From an uncultured Clostridia bacterium (GTDB lineage Bacteria; Bacillota; Clostridia; Oscillospirales; Acutalibacteraceae), in contig CAMEBF010000005.1 of NCBI GenBank assembly GCA_945912145.1, forward strand, positions 62,001-126,000: a stretch of DNA of 64,000 nt. Direction: 5' to 3'. How positions within the stretch are numbered: the first letter of the stretch is position 1; the number at the start of each line of letters is the position of its first letter. Both the position numbers and the translations under genes were made by a program. The notes beneath the pieces were generated by a model. The model worked only from the letters and a program-made list of their open reading frames with translations. It was not told the DNA's origin and searched no databases. Of this stretch, positions 47,731-56,631 are shown one piece after another.

Positions 47731-48456
47731 TTTGATCAGTCCCTCGATCAACGCCCAGATCACGGCGAAAACAATGGTGGGCAGGAGATTCGCGACCTTG
47801 ATCTTTTTTCCCCAGAGAAGATTGACGCCGACGCAGAAGATCAGCATCGAGCCGGTCAGTGAGAGGTAGGAGAGCGCGGTTTCGGTCATGATGGGTTCAA
47901 TGAGCCTCGCCAGAAGCGTGATGACGCCTTGGAATACGGCGACGGGGATCGCCGAGAAAATACAGCCCTTGCCGAGTGACGCGGTCATAATGACAATGAT
48001 GATAAGGTCGAGAACGGCTTTGGCGGCGAGAATGGAATAATCGCCGGTCAGACCGTCCTTGATCGCGCCGACGACCGCCATTGCGCCGATGCAGACGGTG
48101 AGAGATGCGGTCACAAAGCCGTCAACAAAGAGAGTGTCGGAATCGCTTTTCGTTTTTCTCTTAAGCCATTCGCCGAACGTTTCCATGCGTTTTTCGAGGT
48201 TCAGCGCTTCTCCTGTGAGCGCGCCGAGCGCGAAGCAGCCGATCATCATCATGGTGCCGGCGCTCGAAAGCTCGCCGTTTACGACGGTGAACATCTCCTG
48301 CAGCGTCCCGGCAATGCCGATAAACAGCGTGCAGACGGCGATCGCGCTTGTCAGCGTGTCCTGAAACCGCTTGGTAATTTTTTTCCCGAACAGCATACCG
48401 CTTAAGCCCCCGAGAATGATGGCAGCGGTGTTGATAATAGTTCCCAGACCGATCAT
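47725..48456 (-). CDS. DUF554 membrane protein
   Basis: 243 residues from the ATG at 48456, which has GGAGG eight bases upstream. It starts MIGLGTIINTAAIILGGLSG, the family's usual opening, and has six to seven hydrophobic segments (for example MMMIGCFALGALTGEAL, LTVCIGAMAVVGAIKDG and LIIIVIMTASLGKGCIF). DUF554 proteins are often called putative transporters; no substrate is known. It is next to but not obviously part of the V-ATPase unit, with a 100-base gap. Confidence 0.93.
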   Translation of the reverse strand: MIGLGTIINTAAIILGGLSGMLFGKKITKRFQDTLTSAIAVCTLFIGIAGTLQEMFTVVNGELSSAGTMMMIGCFALGALTGEALNLEKRMETFGEWLKRKTKSDSDTLFVDGFVTASLTVCIGAMAVVGAIKDGLTGDYSILAAKAVLDLIIIVIMTASLGKGCIFSAIPVAVFQGVITLLARLIEPIMTETALSYLSLTGSMLIFCVGVNLLWGKKIKVANLLPTIVFAVIWALIEGLIKQ

Positions 48457-48555
48457 AGAATTTTCCTCCAAAACTATCCATACTATAGCACTTTAAAGGA
48501 AGAAAATCAAGGTGGAAATGTGAGAAAAACAAAAGAAAAAAGCCCCGGTGAGGGC

Positions 48556-49167
48556 TTATTTTTTCTTGACGGATTTGATGACCTTCAAGCGGGAAAATTC
48601 CTCGCGTTCCTTTTCTTCGAGCGCGTTGGAAATGTATTTGATCGTGTCCTCGAATTTCGGAATCATGATGTTGCCCAACGCATTCGTACGCTTTCGCGTT
48701 TTCTTGATGGCGTCCGCTAAGCGGCAGACGGAGCTTTCGATCTCTGCGAGTTTGACGGTCAGACGCTTGACGTCGTTGAATTTTTCATACGCTTCGTCGA
48801 GCGATGCCGTCGTGTTGGAAAAGGCGTAGTAGAGCTTAAGTTCCGTCGGCTGCGACGTCACGGTCGGCAGCTCGACGCCCATGACGCTTCGGGAGGAAAT
48901 GGTGATCGAATCGTCAAGCGGAATGCATTCGGCGGCGGTGTCGCAGTTGCCCATCTCGATATAGGCGCGCTGAAGAGCCGCATAGGCCTCCTTGTATTTT
49001 TCGCCGATCTGCGACTGCACGTCTTTCGCGTCGTCCATTAACTGCATGACCTCACGGACGAGAATGCTCCGCTTTTTGTCCATCAGGTCGTAGCCGACGC
49101 GTGCGAGCTTCAAGGACTTTTTGGTGTTGATTAAATTGTTTTTGGTGGGAAAAACGTTCTGTGCCAA
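48556..49167 (-). CDS. atpD: V-type ATP synthase subunit D (TTG start)
   Basis: 203 residues from a TTG at 49167 with GAAGGTGA upstream. It is the central-stalk subunit, a long antiparallel coiled coil: FPTKNNLINTKKSLKLARVGYDLMDKKRSILVREV at the start (in sense) and RRTNALGNIMIPKFEDTIKYI near the end (here RKRTNALGNIMIP). The subunit links the A/B head to the membrane rotor. Last gene of the operon, 15 bases after subunit B. A/V-type nomenclature varies (atpD or ntpD). Confidence 0.94.
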   Translation of the reverse strand: MAQNVFPTKNNLINTKKSLKLARVGYDLMDKKRSILVREVMQLMDDAKDVQSQIGEKYKEAYAALQRAYIEMGNCDTAAECIPLDDSITISSRSVMGVELPTVTSQPTELKLYYAFSNTTASLDEAYEKFNDVKRLTVKLAEIESSVCRLADAIKKTRKRTNALGNIMIPKFEDTIKYISNALEEKEREEFSRLKVIKSVKKK

Positions 49168-49182
49168 AAAATCACCTTCACG

Positions 49183-50556
49183 TTACGCTTTTGCTTTATA
49201 GTGCTGATTCAGAATGTCGTCGCTGACACGGTCAAGCGATTCTCTCGGCAGCATGGAGAGCAGCTCCCAACCGAGATCGAGCGTCTCTTCGATCGTTCTG
49301 TTCTCGTTTTCGCCCTGATTGAGGAATTTTTCTTCAAACGCTTTGCCGAAGCGAAGCAGAATTTTATCGTTATCCGACAGTTCGTCCTCGCCGATGACCG
49401 ATGCGAGCGAACGGGCGTCCTGTACGAGCGCGTAGGATGCGAAAAGCTGATCGGAGAGCGCCTTGTGGTCGTCCCTCGTAAAGCCCTTGCCGATGCCGTC
49501 CTTCATCAGACGCGACAGAGAGAGCAGAATGCTGACCGGCGGATAAATGCCCGTGGTTTCGAGCGCACGGTCAAGCACGATCTGTCCTTCGGTGATAAAG
49601 CCCGTCAGGTCGGGGATCGGGTGCGTGATGTCGTCGTTCGGCATGGTGAGAATGGGAATCTGTGTGACGGAGCCGCTCGCACCCTGTACGATGCCGGCGC
49701 GCTCATAGAGCGAAGCCAAGTCGGAATAGAGATAGCCGGGATAGCCTTTTCGTCCGGGAATTTCGCCTTTCGAGGAGCTGAATTCGCGCAGCGCTTCGCA
49801 GTACGAGGTCATATCGGTCAGAATGACCAGAATATTCATATTGCAGGAGAACGCCAGGTATTCGGCGGCGGTCAGCGCGCAGCGAGGCGTGATGATACGC
49901 TCGATGATCGGGTCGTTCGAGAGGTTCAGGAACATCGTAACCTTGTTCATGACGTTCGCCTGTTCAAAGGATCGTCTGAAATAGTCGGCGACGTCGTTTT
50001 TGACGCCCATCGCCGCAAATACAATGGCGAAATCCTCGTTGTCCGACACCGACGCCTGCTTGACGATCTGGACGGCCAGTTCGTTGTGCTTCATGCCCGA
50101 GCCGGAAAAGATCGGGAGCTTCTGTCCGCGAATGAGTGTCGCGAGCGCGTCAATGGAGGAGATGCCCGTCCGGATGTAGTTCTTCGGATAGACACGGGAA
50201 ACGGGATTGATGGCGGTGCCGTTGATGTCGCGCTTGCAGACCGGGAAAACATCGCCCAGCCCGTCCTTCGGACGACCCAGTCCGTCGAAGACGCGCCCGA
50301 TGATTTCGGGAGAGAGCGAGAGCTCCATGGGCTTGCCCTTGAGAACAGTCCGCGTGTTGGACATCGAAAGCTCTTTGGTGCCTTCAAAAACCTGAACCAC
50401 GGCCTTTTTTCCCTCAATCATCACGATTCGTCCGGCACGGGTTGAGCCGTCGTCGAGCTGAAGCTCTGCCATTTCTTCAAAAAAGGCGTCCTCGACGTTG
50501 TCTAAAACGACCAGTGAGCCGCTGATTTCGTGAAGCCCGATATGTTCTGTGATCAT
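49183..50556 (-). CDS. atpB: V-type ATP synthase subunit B
   Basis: 457 residues, non-catalytic nucleotide-binding head subunit. Typical segments are [53 protein letters not shown] and [18 protein letters not shown] (degenerate P-loop), followed by [24 protein letters not shown]. It alternates with three copies of subunit A in the head. Good AAAGGGTGA site; 15 bases after the A gene. Confidence 0.96.
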   Translation of the reverse strand: MITEHIGLHEISGSLVVLDNVEDAFFEEMAELQLDDGSTRAGRIVMIEGKKAVVQVFEGTKELSMSNTRTVLKGKPMELSLSPEIIGRVFDGLGRPKDGLGDVFPVCKRDINGTAINPVSRVYPKNYIRTGISSIDALATLIRGQKLPIFSGSGMKHNELAVQIVKQASVSDNEDFAIVFAAMGVKNDVADYFRRSFEQANVMNKVTMFLNLSNDPIIERIITPRCALTAAEYLAFSCNMNILVILTDMTSYCEALREFSSSKGEIPGRKGYPGYLYSDLASLYERAGIVQGASGSVTQIPILTMPNDDITHPIPDLTGFITEGQIVLDRALETTGIYPPVSILLSLSRLMKDGIGKGFTRDDHKALSDQLFASYALVQDARSLASVIGEDELSDNDKILLRFGKAFEEKFLNQGENENRTIEETLDLGWELLSMLPRESLDRVSDDILNQHYKAKA

Positions 50557-50571
50557 GAGATCACCCTTTCG

Positions 50572-52326
50572 TTAAATCAGATTATCAAAAACGTTGCGGA
50601 TTTCCGTGATGTATCCGTCGATCATGTCGGGATTGTCATTGGGAATCTCGTATTTCATCTTGATGAGTTTATCAAAAAGCCCTGTCGCCAAGATACGGGA
50701 AACGGGAATCTGCCGTGCTATGGCGCCTTTTGCGGCATCGTTCAGCGCGAGAATCGCTTCCATCATTTTATAATGCTTGTAAACGGGCGTGTAGGTGTCG
50801 GTTTCGTGCATGGCATTCTGCTGCAGGAAGCCGATGCGGATCACTCGCGCGACTTCGAGCGTCAGCTTCTGATCGTCGGGGAGAATTTCGGAACCGATGA
50901 GCTTCACGATCTCCATGAGCTTTGTTTCCTCCGCTAAGATCGAAGCGATCTCGTTCCGGTATTTCAAAAAGTCCGGCGCGACGTTGTTTTTGTACCAGTC
51001 GCCAAGCTCCGCGATGTATTCGCTGTAGCTGTCGTTCCAGTTGATCGCCGGGTAGTGACGCGCATAGGCAAGTGACTTGTCGAGCGCCCAGAAACAGCGT
51101 GTGAACCGCTTCGTGTTCTGCGTGACGGGTTCGGAGAAGTCCGCGCCCTGCGGCGATACCGCACCGATCAGGGTAATAGAGCCTTTTTCACCGCAAAGAG
51201 ATTCAAAATAGCCGGCTCTTTCGTAGAATTCGGAAAGACGGGACGGCAGATAGGCAGGGTAGCCCTCGTCCGCCGGCATTTCCTCAAGACGACCCGAAAT
51301 CTCACGCAGAGCCTCTGCCCAACGGGAGGTCGAGTCCGCCATCAGCGCGGTGTTGTAGCCCATGTCGCGGTAATATTCGGCGAGCGTGATGCCGGTGTAA
51401 ATCGAGGCTTCACGGGCCGCAACCGGCATGTTGGAGGTGTTCGCGATCAGAATGGTGCGTTCGAGCAGCGGTCTGCCCGTAGACGGATCGGTCAGTTCGG
51501 AGAACTCATTCAGAGCCTGCGTCATTTCGTTGCCGCGTTCGCCGCAGCCGACGTAAACGATGATATCCGCGTCCGCGAATTTGGCAAGCTGATGCTGCGT
51601 GACGGTCTTGCCCGTTCCGAATCCGCCCGGAATCGCCGCCGCGCCGCCCATCGCGATCGGGAACATCGTGTCGATGACGCGCTGTCCCGTAATCAGGGGC
51701 TTGGTGATCGGCAGTCTGGCTTTCGTCGGTCTGGGCGTCCGGATCGGCCATTTCTGTGCGAGAGAGAGCCCACGGATGCTGCCGTCTTTTGTCCTGACTT
51801 CGGCAAGGCAGTCGTTCACTTTATAGTGACCGTTCGCTTTTACGGAAATGACTTCGCCGCTGCAATCGGGCGGAACAAGCGCTTTATGCTTGATGATCGG
51901 CGTCTCGGGACATTCGGCGAAAATCTGTCCGCCGGTCACGGTGTCGCCTTCTTTTATGAGAAGAACGGTGTCCCATTCTTTGTCTTCGTCAATGGACGGC
52001 GTGCTGACGCCCTTCGTCAGGAAGACGCCGGATTTTTCGGCGATGACGGAAAGCGGCTTTTGAATGCCGTCGTAGATGTTGCCCAAAAGCCCCGGACCGA
52101 GTGTAACGGCCATCGGGTACGACGTGGAGACGACCTTTTCGCCGGGGTGCAGCCCGACGGTGTCCTCATAGACCTGAATGGTGGTCATCTCGTCGTTGAT
52201 ACGGATGACTTCGCCGACAAGTGCGTTCTCTCCGACATAGACCATTTCCATCATTTTCAGGTCGGTTTTGCCTTTGATCGTCACGACGGGACCGTTGATG
52301 CCGTATATGGTATTATTCTGTGACAA
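50572..52326 (-). CDS. atpA: V-type ATP synthase subunit A, catalytic (TTG start)
   Basis: 584 residues from a TTG at 52326 preceded by GAGGTG; the protein then opens SQNNTIYGINGPVVTIKG, the usual form. P-loop: IPGGFGTGKTVTQHQLAKF; the non-homologous region, SDSTSRWAEALREISGRLEE and the catalytic Glu in CGERGNEMTQAL are intact. Hydrolyses or makes ATP in the A3B3 head. One unusual point is GFGTGKT where GAFGCGKT or GPFGSGKT is common. It lies between E and B, as in other clostridial V-ATPase operons. Confidence 0.96.
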   Translation of the reverse strand: MSQNNTIYGINGPVVTIKGKTDLKMMEMVYVGENALVGEVIRINDEMTTIQVYEDTVGLHPGEKVVSTSYPMAVTLGPGLLGNIYDGIQKPLSVIAEKSGVFLTKGVSTPSIDEDKEWDTVLLIKEGDTVTGGQIFAECPETPIIKHKALVPPDCSGEVISVKANGHYKVNDCLAEVRTKDGSIRGLSLAQKWPIRTPRPTKARLPITKPLITGQRVIDTMFPIAMGGAAAIPGGFGTGKTVTQHQLAKFADADIIVYVGCGERGNEMTQALNEFSELTDPSTGRPLLERTILIANTSNMPVAAREASIYTGITLAEYYRDMGYNTALMADSTSRWAEALREISGRLEEMPADEGYPAYLPSRLSEFYERAGYFESLCGEKGSITLIGAVSPQGADFSEPVTQNTKRFTRCFWALDKSLAYARHYPAINWNDSYSEYIAELGDWYKNNVAPDFLKYRNEIASILAEETKLMEIVKLIGSEILPDDQKLTLEVARVIRIGFLQQNAMHETDTYTPVYKHYKMMEAILALNDAAKGAIARQIPVSRILATGLFDKLIKMKYEIPNDNPDMIDGYITEIRNVFDNLI

Positions 52327-52344
52327 ATGAATCACCTCGGAGAT

Positions 52345-52935
52345 TTATAAAGATAAGCCGGAATGCTCGTAGAACCAGTCTTTCTGGGCGGCAAGCCGCG
52401 TCTCGAGCAGATCGTTGAGCCGGACGGCCTTCTCTTCGCAGACGCCGTAGAGTCCGCCGAGTCCGATGGTGTTGTCCGCGCTGACGGAAATTGTCGGCGA
52501 TACGGCTCTGATTGTGTCGGCAAAGGGCAGATCTTGTTCTCTCAGATAGATAGTGATCGGTGCGTTACCGCAGAATGCCGCCATTTTTTTTGCGCTTTCG
52601 AGCAGAAGCTCCCGATAATCCGGCGTTCCGGTGAACGCTTCGAGCTTCTTATGTACGTCGTCAAAAACGCTCTTCGTGATGTCCGTGCGGACGGCGATCA
52701 CTTCTTTTTTCAGCTCTGCGGCACGCTGTTCGGCCTCAATACCGTCCTCAAGCGCGAAACCGGCGACGGCTGCCGAAACGTATTCTTCATATTTTTTATC
52801 GGCGAGCGCTCTGGCTTCGGCAAGCTGCTGCGCCTTGTATTGCTGTATATCCGCCATGATCGCGGATTCCTGTTCGCGGGAGGCCTCCCGGATTGCCCGG
52901 AAGAAAGCCTCGCTTTTGGCATCCATAGCTGCCAA
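52345..52935 (-). CDS. atpE: V-type ATP synthase subunit E (TTG start)
   Basis: 196 residues from the TTG at 52935 (GAGGTG five bases before); an ATG at 52926 is an alternative. The N-terminal half is a long charged helix (EAFFRAIREASREQESAIMADIQQYKAQQLAEARAL in sense), and the C-terminal half a small alpha-beta domain with ITIYLREQDLP. It is a peripheral stalk subunit that pairs with subunit G/H. Sequence is divergent, as usual for E. Confidence 0.85.
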   Translation of the reverse strand: MAAMDAKSEAFFRAIREASREQESAIMADIQQYKAQQLAEARALADKKYEEYVSAAVAGFALEDGIEAEQRAAELKKEVIAVRTDITKSVFDDVHKKLEAFTGTPDYRELLLESAKKMAAFCGNAPITIYLREQDLPFADTIRAVSPTISVSADNTIGLGGLYGVCEEKAVRLNDLLETRLAAQKDWFYEHSGLSL

Positions 52936-52949
52936 AGAAATCACCTCGT

Positions 52950-53252
52950 TTATGCGATGCCGATCGCGTCAATGACGTATCGCGTGATGGCGTCACTCTT
53001 AAATTCACTGCCGTTGTCGGGAATTTCCGTAATCAGCGGAACGGTGACGGACTTTTTGACTTCGTCGATGCAGTCCGCGCATTGCTCATACAGTCCCTGC
53101 GTGATCAGAATGATCCCGTATTCTTCATTCCGGATGGCTTCTTTCAGCGTTTTTTCGCATTCCTCCGGCGTGTTGATGAGCGCATAGGGAATCCCGGCAA
53201 GCCGCATTCCCGTCGCAGAGTCGATGGAATCCGTCAAAAGAAAGAACTTCAT
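52950..53252 (-). CDS. atpF: V-type ATP synthase subunit F
   Basis: 100 residues, Rossmann-like subunit F: KFFLLTDSIDSATGMRLAGI at the start, then EEYGIILITQGLYEQC and VPLITEIPDNG. It binds the central stalk near subunit D. Starts four bases after subunit K. Confidence 0.93.
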   Translation of the reverse strand: MKFFLLTDSIDSATGMRLAGIPYALINTPEECEKTLKEAIRNEEYGIILITQGLYEQCADCIDEVKKSVTVPLITEIPDNGSEFKSDAITRYVIDAIGIA

Positions 53253-53256
53253 CGGT

Positions 53257-53748
53257 TTATACCTTGTTCAGAATCAGAATGGAGATAACAACGCCGTACA
53301 GCGCGATGGATTCGCCCAACGCGACGAAGATCAGGGATTTACCGAACGACTTGGGATCTTCGCTTGTCGCGGCGATGGCTGCGGGAGCACCTGCGGCAAC
53401 GGCAATACCGCCGCCGATACCGGCAAGACCCGTAACAAGACCGGCCGCCAGAAGACCTAAGCCCTTGGACATACCGCCGTTATCGGTTGTCGTGGTTTCG
53501 GCCGCTGTTTCCTCTTCCTGAACCGACGCTGTGGGAGCCGCTTCGGGAGCTGCGGAAGTTTCCGCTGCGGAAACCGAGAACATCAGCGTGGCGGCGACAG
53601 CAAGAACAACGACAAAGCCGAGCAGATTTTTTCTGAGAATTTTTTTGCCGCTGACGCCATTCAGATGGCTCTTAAAAGCGCGGTACGCGAGAAAACCGAG
53701 CGCGACAGCGGGGAAAATTACGATAACTGCATAAAGAAAAGTGGACAT
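53257..53748 (-). CDS. atpK: V-type ATP synthase proteolipid subunit K with N-terminal extension
   Basis: 163 residues. The C-terminal 70 residues form one c-type helical hairpin: GLGLLAAGLVTGLAGIGGG, a short loop EDPKSFGK and LIFVALGESIALYGVVISIL with the ion-binding Glu followed by Ser. The first ~95 residues are an extension with two further hydrophobic segments (FLYAVIVIFPAVALGFLAY and LLGFVVVLAVAATLMFSVSA) and an Ala/Glu/Thr linker, possibly a cleaved signal. Classical K subunits have two full c-hairpins. The Glu-Ser pair is common in sodium binders, but the usual Gln of the first helix is missing, so the coupling ion is open. Confidence 0.88.
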   Translation of the reverse strand: MSTFLYAVIVIFPAVALGFLAYRAFKSHLNGVSGKKILRKNLLGFVVVLAVAATLMFSVSAAETSAAPEAAPTASVQEEETAAETTTTDNGGMSKGLGLLAAGLVTGLAGIGGGIAVAAGAPAAIAATSEDPKSFGKSLIFVALGESIALYGVVISILILNKV

Positions 53749-53772
53749 TTTGATTACCTCCGTGAAAGGAAA

Positions 53773-56616
53773 TTATTGATTGTTGGAATTGCTTTCGGAA
53801 AGCAGCGTTCTCGCCGAAACAAACGGCTTGCCGTCACCCTCAAAGCAGCGGCTGAACATTTCGTAGAATTCGAGACGCAGCGCCTGAATACCCGTGAGCA
53901 GTCCCTCCAGCGCGATGACAAGGATATTGCCTAAAATGATGACGAAAATATTTTCGTTCGCGCCGGCTAAGGAGAAGACCACCATCATCATACCGGCATG
54001 CACCAGCACGAACGCGCCGACACGCAGGAACGAAACGGTGTTGCTGAAGTATGAGAGCATATATTCGAGCAGCTCGAAGACGTTTTGCATCACGAAATCC
54101 GCGATGCTGTCGGGCTTCCAGTTGTCGTGCTTATCGACGATCCCGATGAGAATTTCTTTCAGGAACAAAATCACGACGCAGATCGGAATACAGATTTTGC
54201 AGACGATATTCGGCAGGATCTGCGGACCCGACATGAATTTGATGACGAGACAAACGCAGCACAGATACAGGATCAGTCCCGCCAGTCCGTTGTTATCAAA
54301 CAGCGCCGCGCCGAATTTTTTCGAGCGGATATTGGTGTAGATGTTGATGAGAATCGAGACGGCAACCAACGCGATGCCGATGCCGATGGCGCATAGCAGA
54401 ACGGTGTTGATGCTGTCCATGACCGAAAGCGGTTTGCTCTTCAGCCCGACGGCGTGATACAGCGGATCGAGCAACTCTTCATAGCCGAAGAACGAACCGA
54501 ACATCAACCCGAAAAACATAGAGGAAATACCGCAGGGGATGAGAATCTTGCCGAGCTCCATTTTCTTGAATTTCCAGGCGAGGAAGCCGCCCAGAGCCAG
54601 AACGAAGCCTTGCCCGAGATCGCCGAACATGATGCCGAAAAGAATCGTATACGTGACGGCGACAAACGATGTGATATCGACGGAACGGTAACCGGGCATG
54701 CCGTACATTTTGACATAGTATTCATACGGACGGAACAGGCGCGGATTGCGCAGCTTGGTGGGCGGCGTGAGCGTTTCATGCGGAGTGCTCTGTTCGTTCT
54801 TTTCGCTATCTTCGGAGAAGCCGCCGATCGCGTCGTAGAGAGCGACGATCTTTTTCTTTTCCTTGCCCGAGGCATTGCCGGTATAAATGGTTTTGCCGTT
54901 TTTTTTGGTGATGTATTTTTTGGAGTTCCAGAGCTGCTGCAAATCCTGCAAGATAGAGTAGCAGTCGATGATCTCCTCTTTATTTGTGTTCCAGAATTCG
55001 GTGATCTTCTGCTTTTCTTTTGCGATGTCCCCGAGCTCTTTTTTCGCGTTTGCGATGATGTCGGGAATCATACCGCTGACGTCGTCGATCCGGTATTCGC
55101 GGAAGTAGTAGGCGTCAAAAAGATGCTCTACCTCGGCGGCGTATTTTTTCGGTGCGCAGTACATACACCAGGAATTGTTGTCATCGGATGAATAGATGTT
55201 GAAGATAAAGCCCTTTTTGTCCGCTTCCCGTTGAATGGCGGGAACGGCGTCGTTCGGCAGACGACCGAACCGCACGACGGTGTAGCTGACGCCGCGGAGT
55301 TCTTCGAGATCGACGTCAAGCGACGAAAAATGTTCGAGCCGCTTGACCTTTCTTTTCAGAAGCTTTTCACGGGCTTTCAGCTCCTTGCGCCAAAGGCTCA
55401 CCGCGTGGATTTCGCCGTTCAGACCCGAAAGGCTTTTCTCGTCCGAATTGATGTCCGCGCCGCCTAAATAGCGGGTGAATTTTTTCAGGTATTCGTCCGT
55501 CAGCGGACGGTGACTGCCGATACAGTTGTGAAGCTGACTCGGCGAAAGGTCAAAGCTGACGTGATGTGAAAGGTGCTCGATGTCGCGGATCGGCTGTTCA
55601 AACGGGCTTGACTGCGTAATACCCGATGCCGTGACCGATTTTTCGGGGTCTTTGATGGTAAATTCGATCTCGCTGACGGAGCTAAAGAGCGTTCTTGCGT
55701 TTTCTTCTTCCTTTTTCGGAATCCAGCCGAGACAGCAGAACGAATCCTCTTTCACCACGGCGTATTTGCGGAAGTCCCAGAGCTTTTGCAGATCGAGCAG
55801 GACGGAATAGGCGTCCGTCAGCTCCGTTTTGTTTTTCTCCCAGAACTCGTTGATCTTTTTCTGCTCTTCGGCGATTTCGGCTAATTCCTGCCTGCATTTC
55901 TCGATCAGCTCGGGCACGGAGCCTTCCTGCGGATCAAGCTTGAGCTCGTCGAAATACAGCGCGGACATGATCTTTTCCGCTTCCTCGGCGTGTTGTTTGG
56001 AAACACAGTAGACGCCCCAGAAATATTTTTCGTCCGACGAATAGGTGTTAAAAATAAACTTATTGTCGTTGTTGTACATATACAGCTTGATCATCGAATC
56101 CTTCGGCAGACTGCCGAAATGCACATCAATGTAATTGGTGCTGAGCATCTCGTTCGGATCAACGTCAAGCGCGACAAAGTGGCTGAGCTTGTCAATTCGC
56201 TGATGGAGTTCCTTTTCACGCGCCGCCAATTGCAAATGATATTTGCTGTTCATGTCGATTGCGGGCTTTAAGCCGGAGAGGAAAGAGTTGATGTCACTCG
56301 AATCAAAATCGCTGTCGCGGACGTATTTCATCAGCTTTTGCAGATAGGCTTCCGTCAGCGGCCGGTCCGTCCCGAATACGTTTGCAGCCTCTTTTGTCAG
56401 GTCAAACTGCGTCAGATCGGAAATTTCTTCGATGTGCCGCAGCGGCAGATCAAAGGGACAAAGCTGGACGACAGTATGATAGCCGTCCGACCCTGCCATA
56501 AAGTCCGATGCGTTTTCGGGGTGATAGTAGTCAACGGAAAGCGTCTTGAGGTTAAATTCGTTGAGCTTTTCAATCGGTCCTGTGGCGCGCACGAACATCA
56601 TTTTTTCTATTGCCAA
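53773..56616 (-). CDS. atpI: V-type ATP synthase subunit I with duplicated cytoplasmic arm (TTG start)
   Basis: 947 residues from a TTG at 56616 with GGCGGTGA upstream; typical bacterial subunit I is about 640-660. It is the membrane stator. Residues ~86-286 are repeated at ~371-569 with an offset of about 285: FIFNTYSSDE against FIFNIYSSDD, EQKKINEFWEKNKTEL against EKQKITEFWNTNKEEI, LDLQKLWDFRKYAV against QDLQQLWNSKKYIT. The membrane part starts near 648 (FVAVTYTILFGIMFGDLGQG) and ends FLRVGAFVLVHAGMMMV and LEGLLTGIQALRLEFYEMFSRCF with the expected Arg and Glu. The duplication makes an arm about twice the normal size. Confidence 0.94.
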   Translation of the reverse strand: MAIEKMMFVRATGPIEKLNEFNLKTLSVDYYHPENASDFMAGSDGYHTVVQLCPFDLPLRHIEEISDLTQFDLTKEAANVFGTDRPLTEAYLQKLMKYVRDSDFDSSDINSFLSGLKPAIDMNSKYHLQLAAREKELHQRIDKLSHFVALDVDPNEMLSTNYIDVHFGSLPKDSMIKLYMYNNDNKFIFNTYSSDEKYFWGVYCVSKQHAEEAEKIMSALYFDELKLDPQEGSVPELIEKCRQELAEIAEEQKKINEFWEKNKTELTDAYSVLLDLQKLWDFRKYAVVKEDSFCCLGWIPKKEEENARTLFSSVSEIEFTIKDPEKSVTASGITQSSPFEQPIRDIEHLSHHVSFDLSPSQLHNCIGSHRPLTDEYLKKFTRYLGGADINSDEKSLSGLNGEIHAVSLWRKELKAREKLLKRKVKRLEHFSSLDVDLEELRGVSYTVVRFGRLPNDAVPAIQREADKKGFIFNIYSSDDNNSWCMYCAPKKYAAEVEHLFDAYYFREYRIDDVSGMIPDIIANAKKELGDIAKEKQKITEFWNTNKEEIIDCYSILQDLQQLWNSKKYITKKNGKTIYTGNASGKEKKKIVALYDAIGGFSEDSEKNEQSTPHETLTPPTKLRNPRLFRPYEYYVKMYGMPGYRSVDITSFVAVTYTILFGIMFGDLGQGFVLALGGFLAWKFKKMELGKILIPCGISSMFFGLMFGSFFGYEELLDPLYHAVGLKSKPLSVMDSINTVLLCAIGIGIALVAVSILINIYTNIRSKKFGAALFDNNGLAGLILYLCCVCLVIKFMSGPQILPNIVCKICIPICVVILFLKEILIGIVDKHDNWKPDSIADFVMQNVFELLEYMLSYFSNTVSFLRVGAFVLVHAGMMMVVFSLAGANENIFVIILGNILVIALEGLLTGIQALRLEFYEMFSRCFEGDGKPFVSARTLLSESNSNNQ

Positions 56617-56631
56617 AATGGTTCACCGCCT

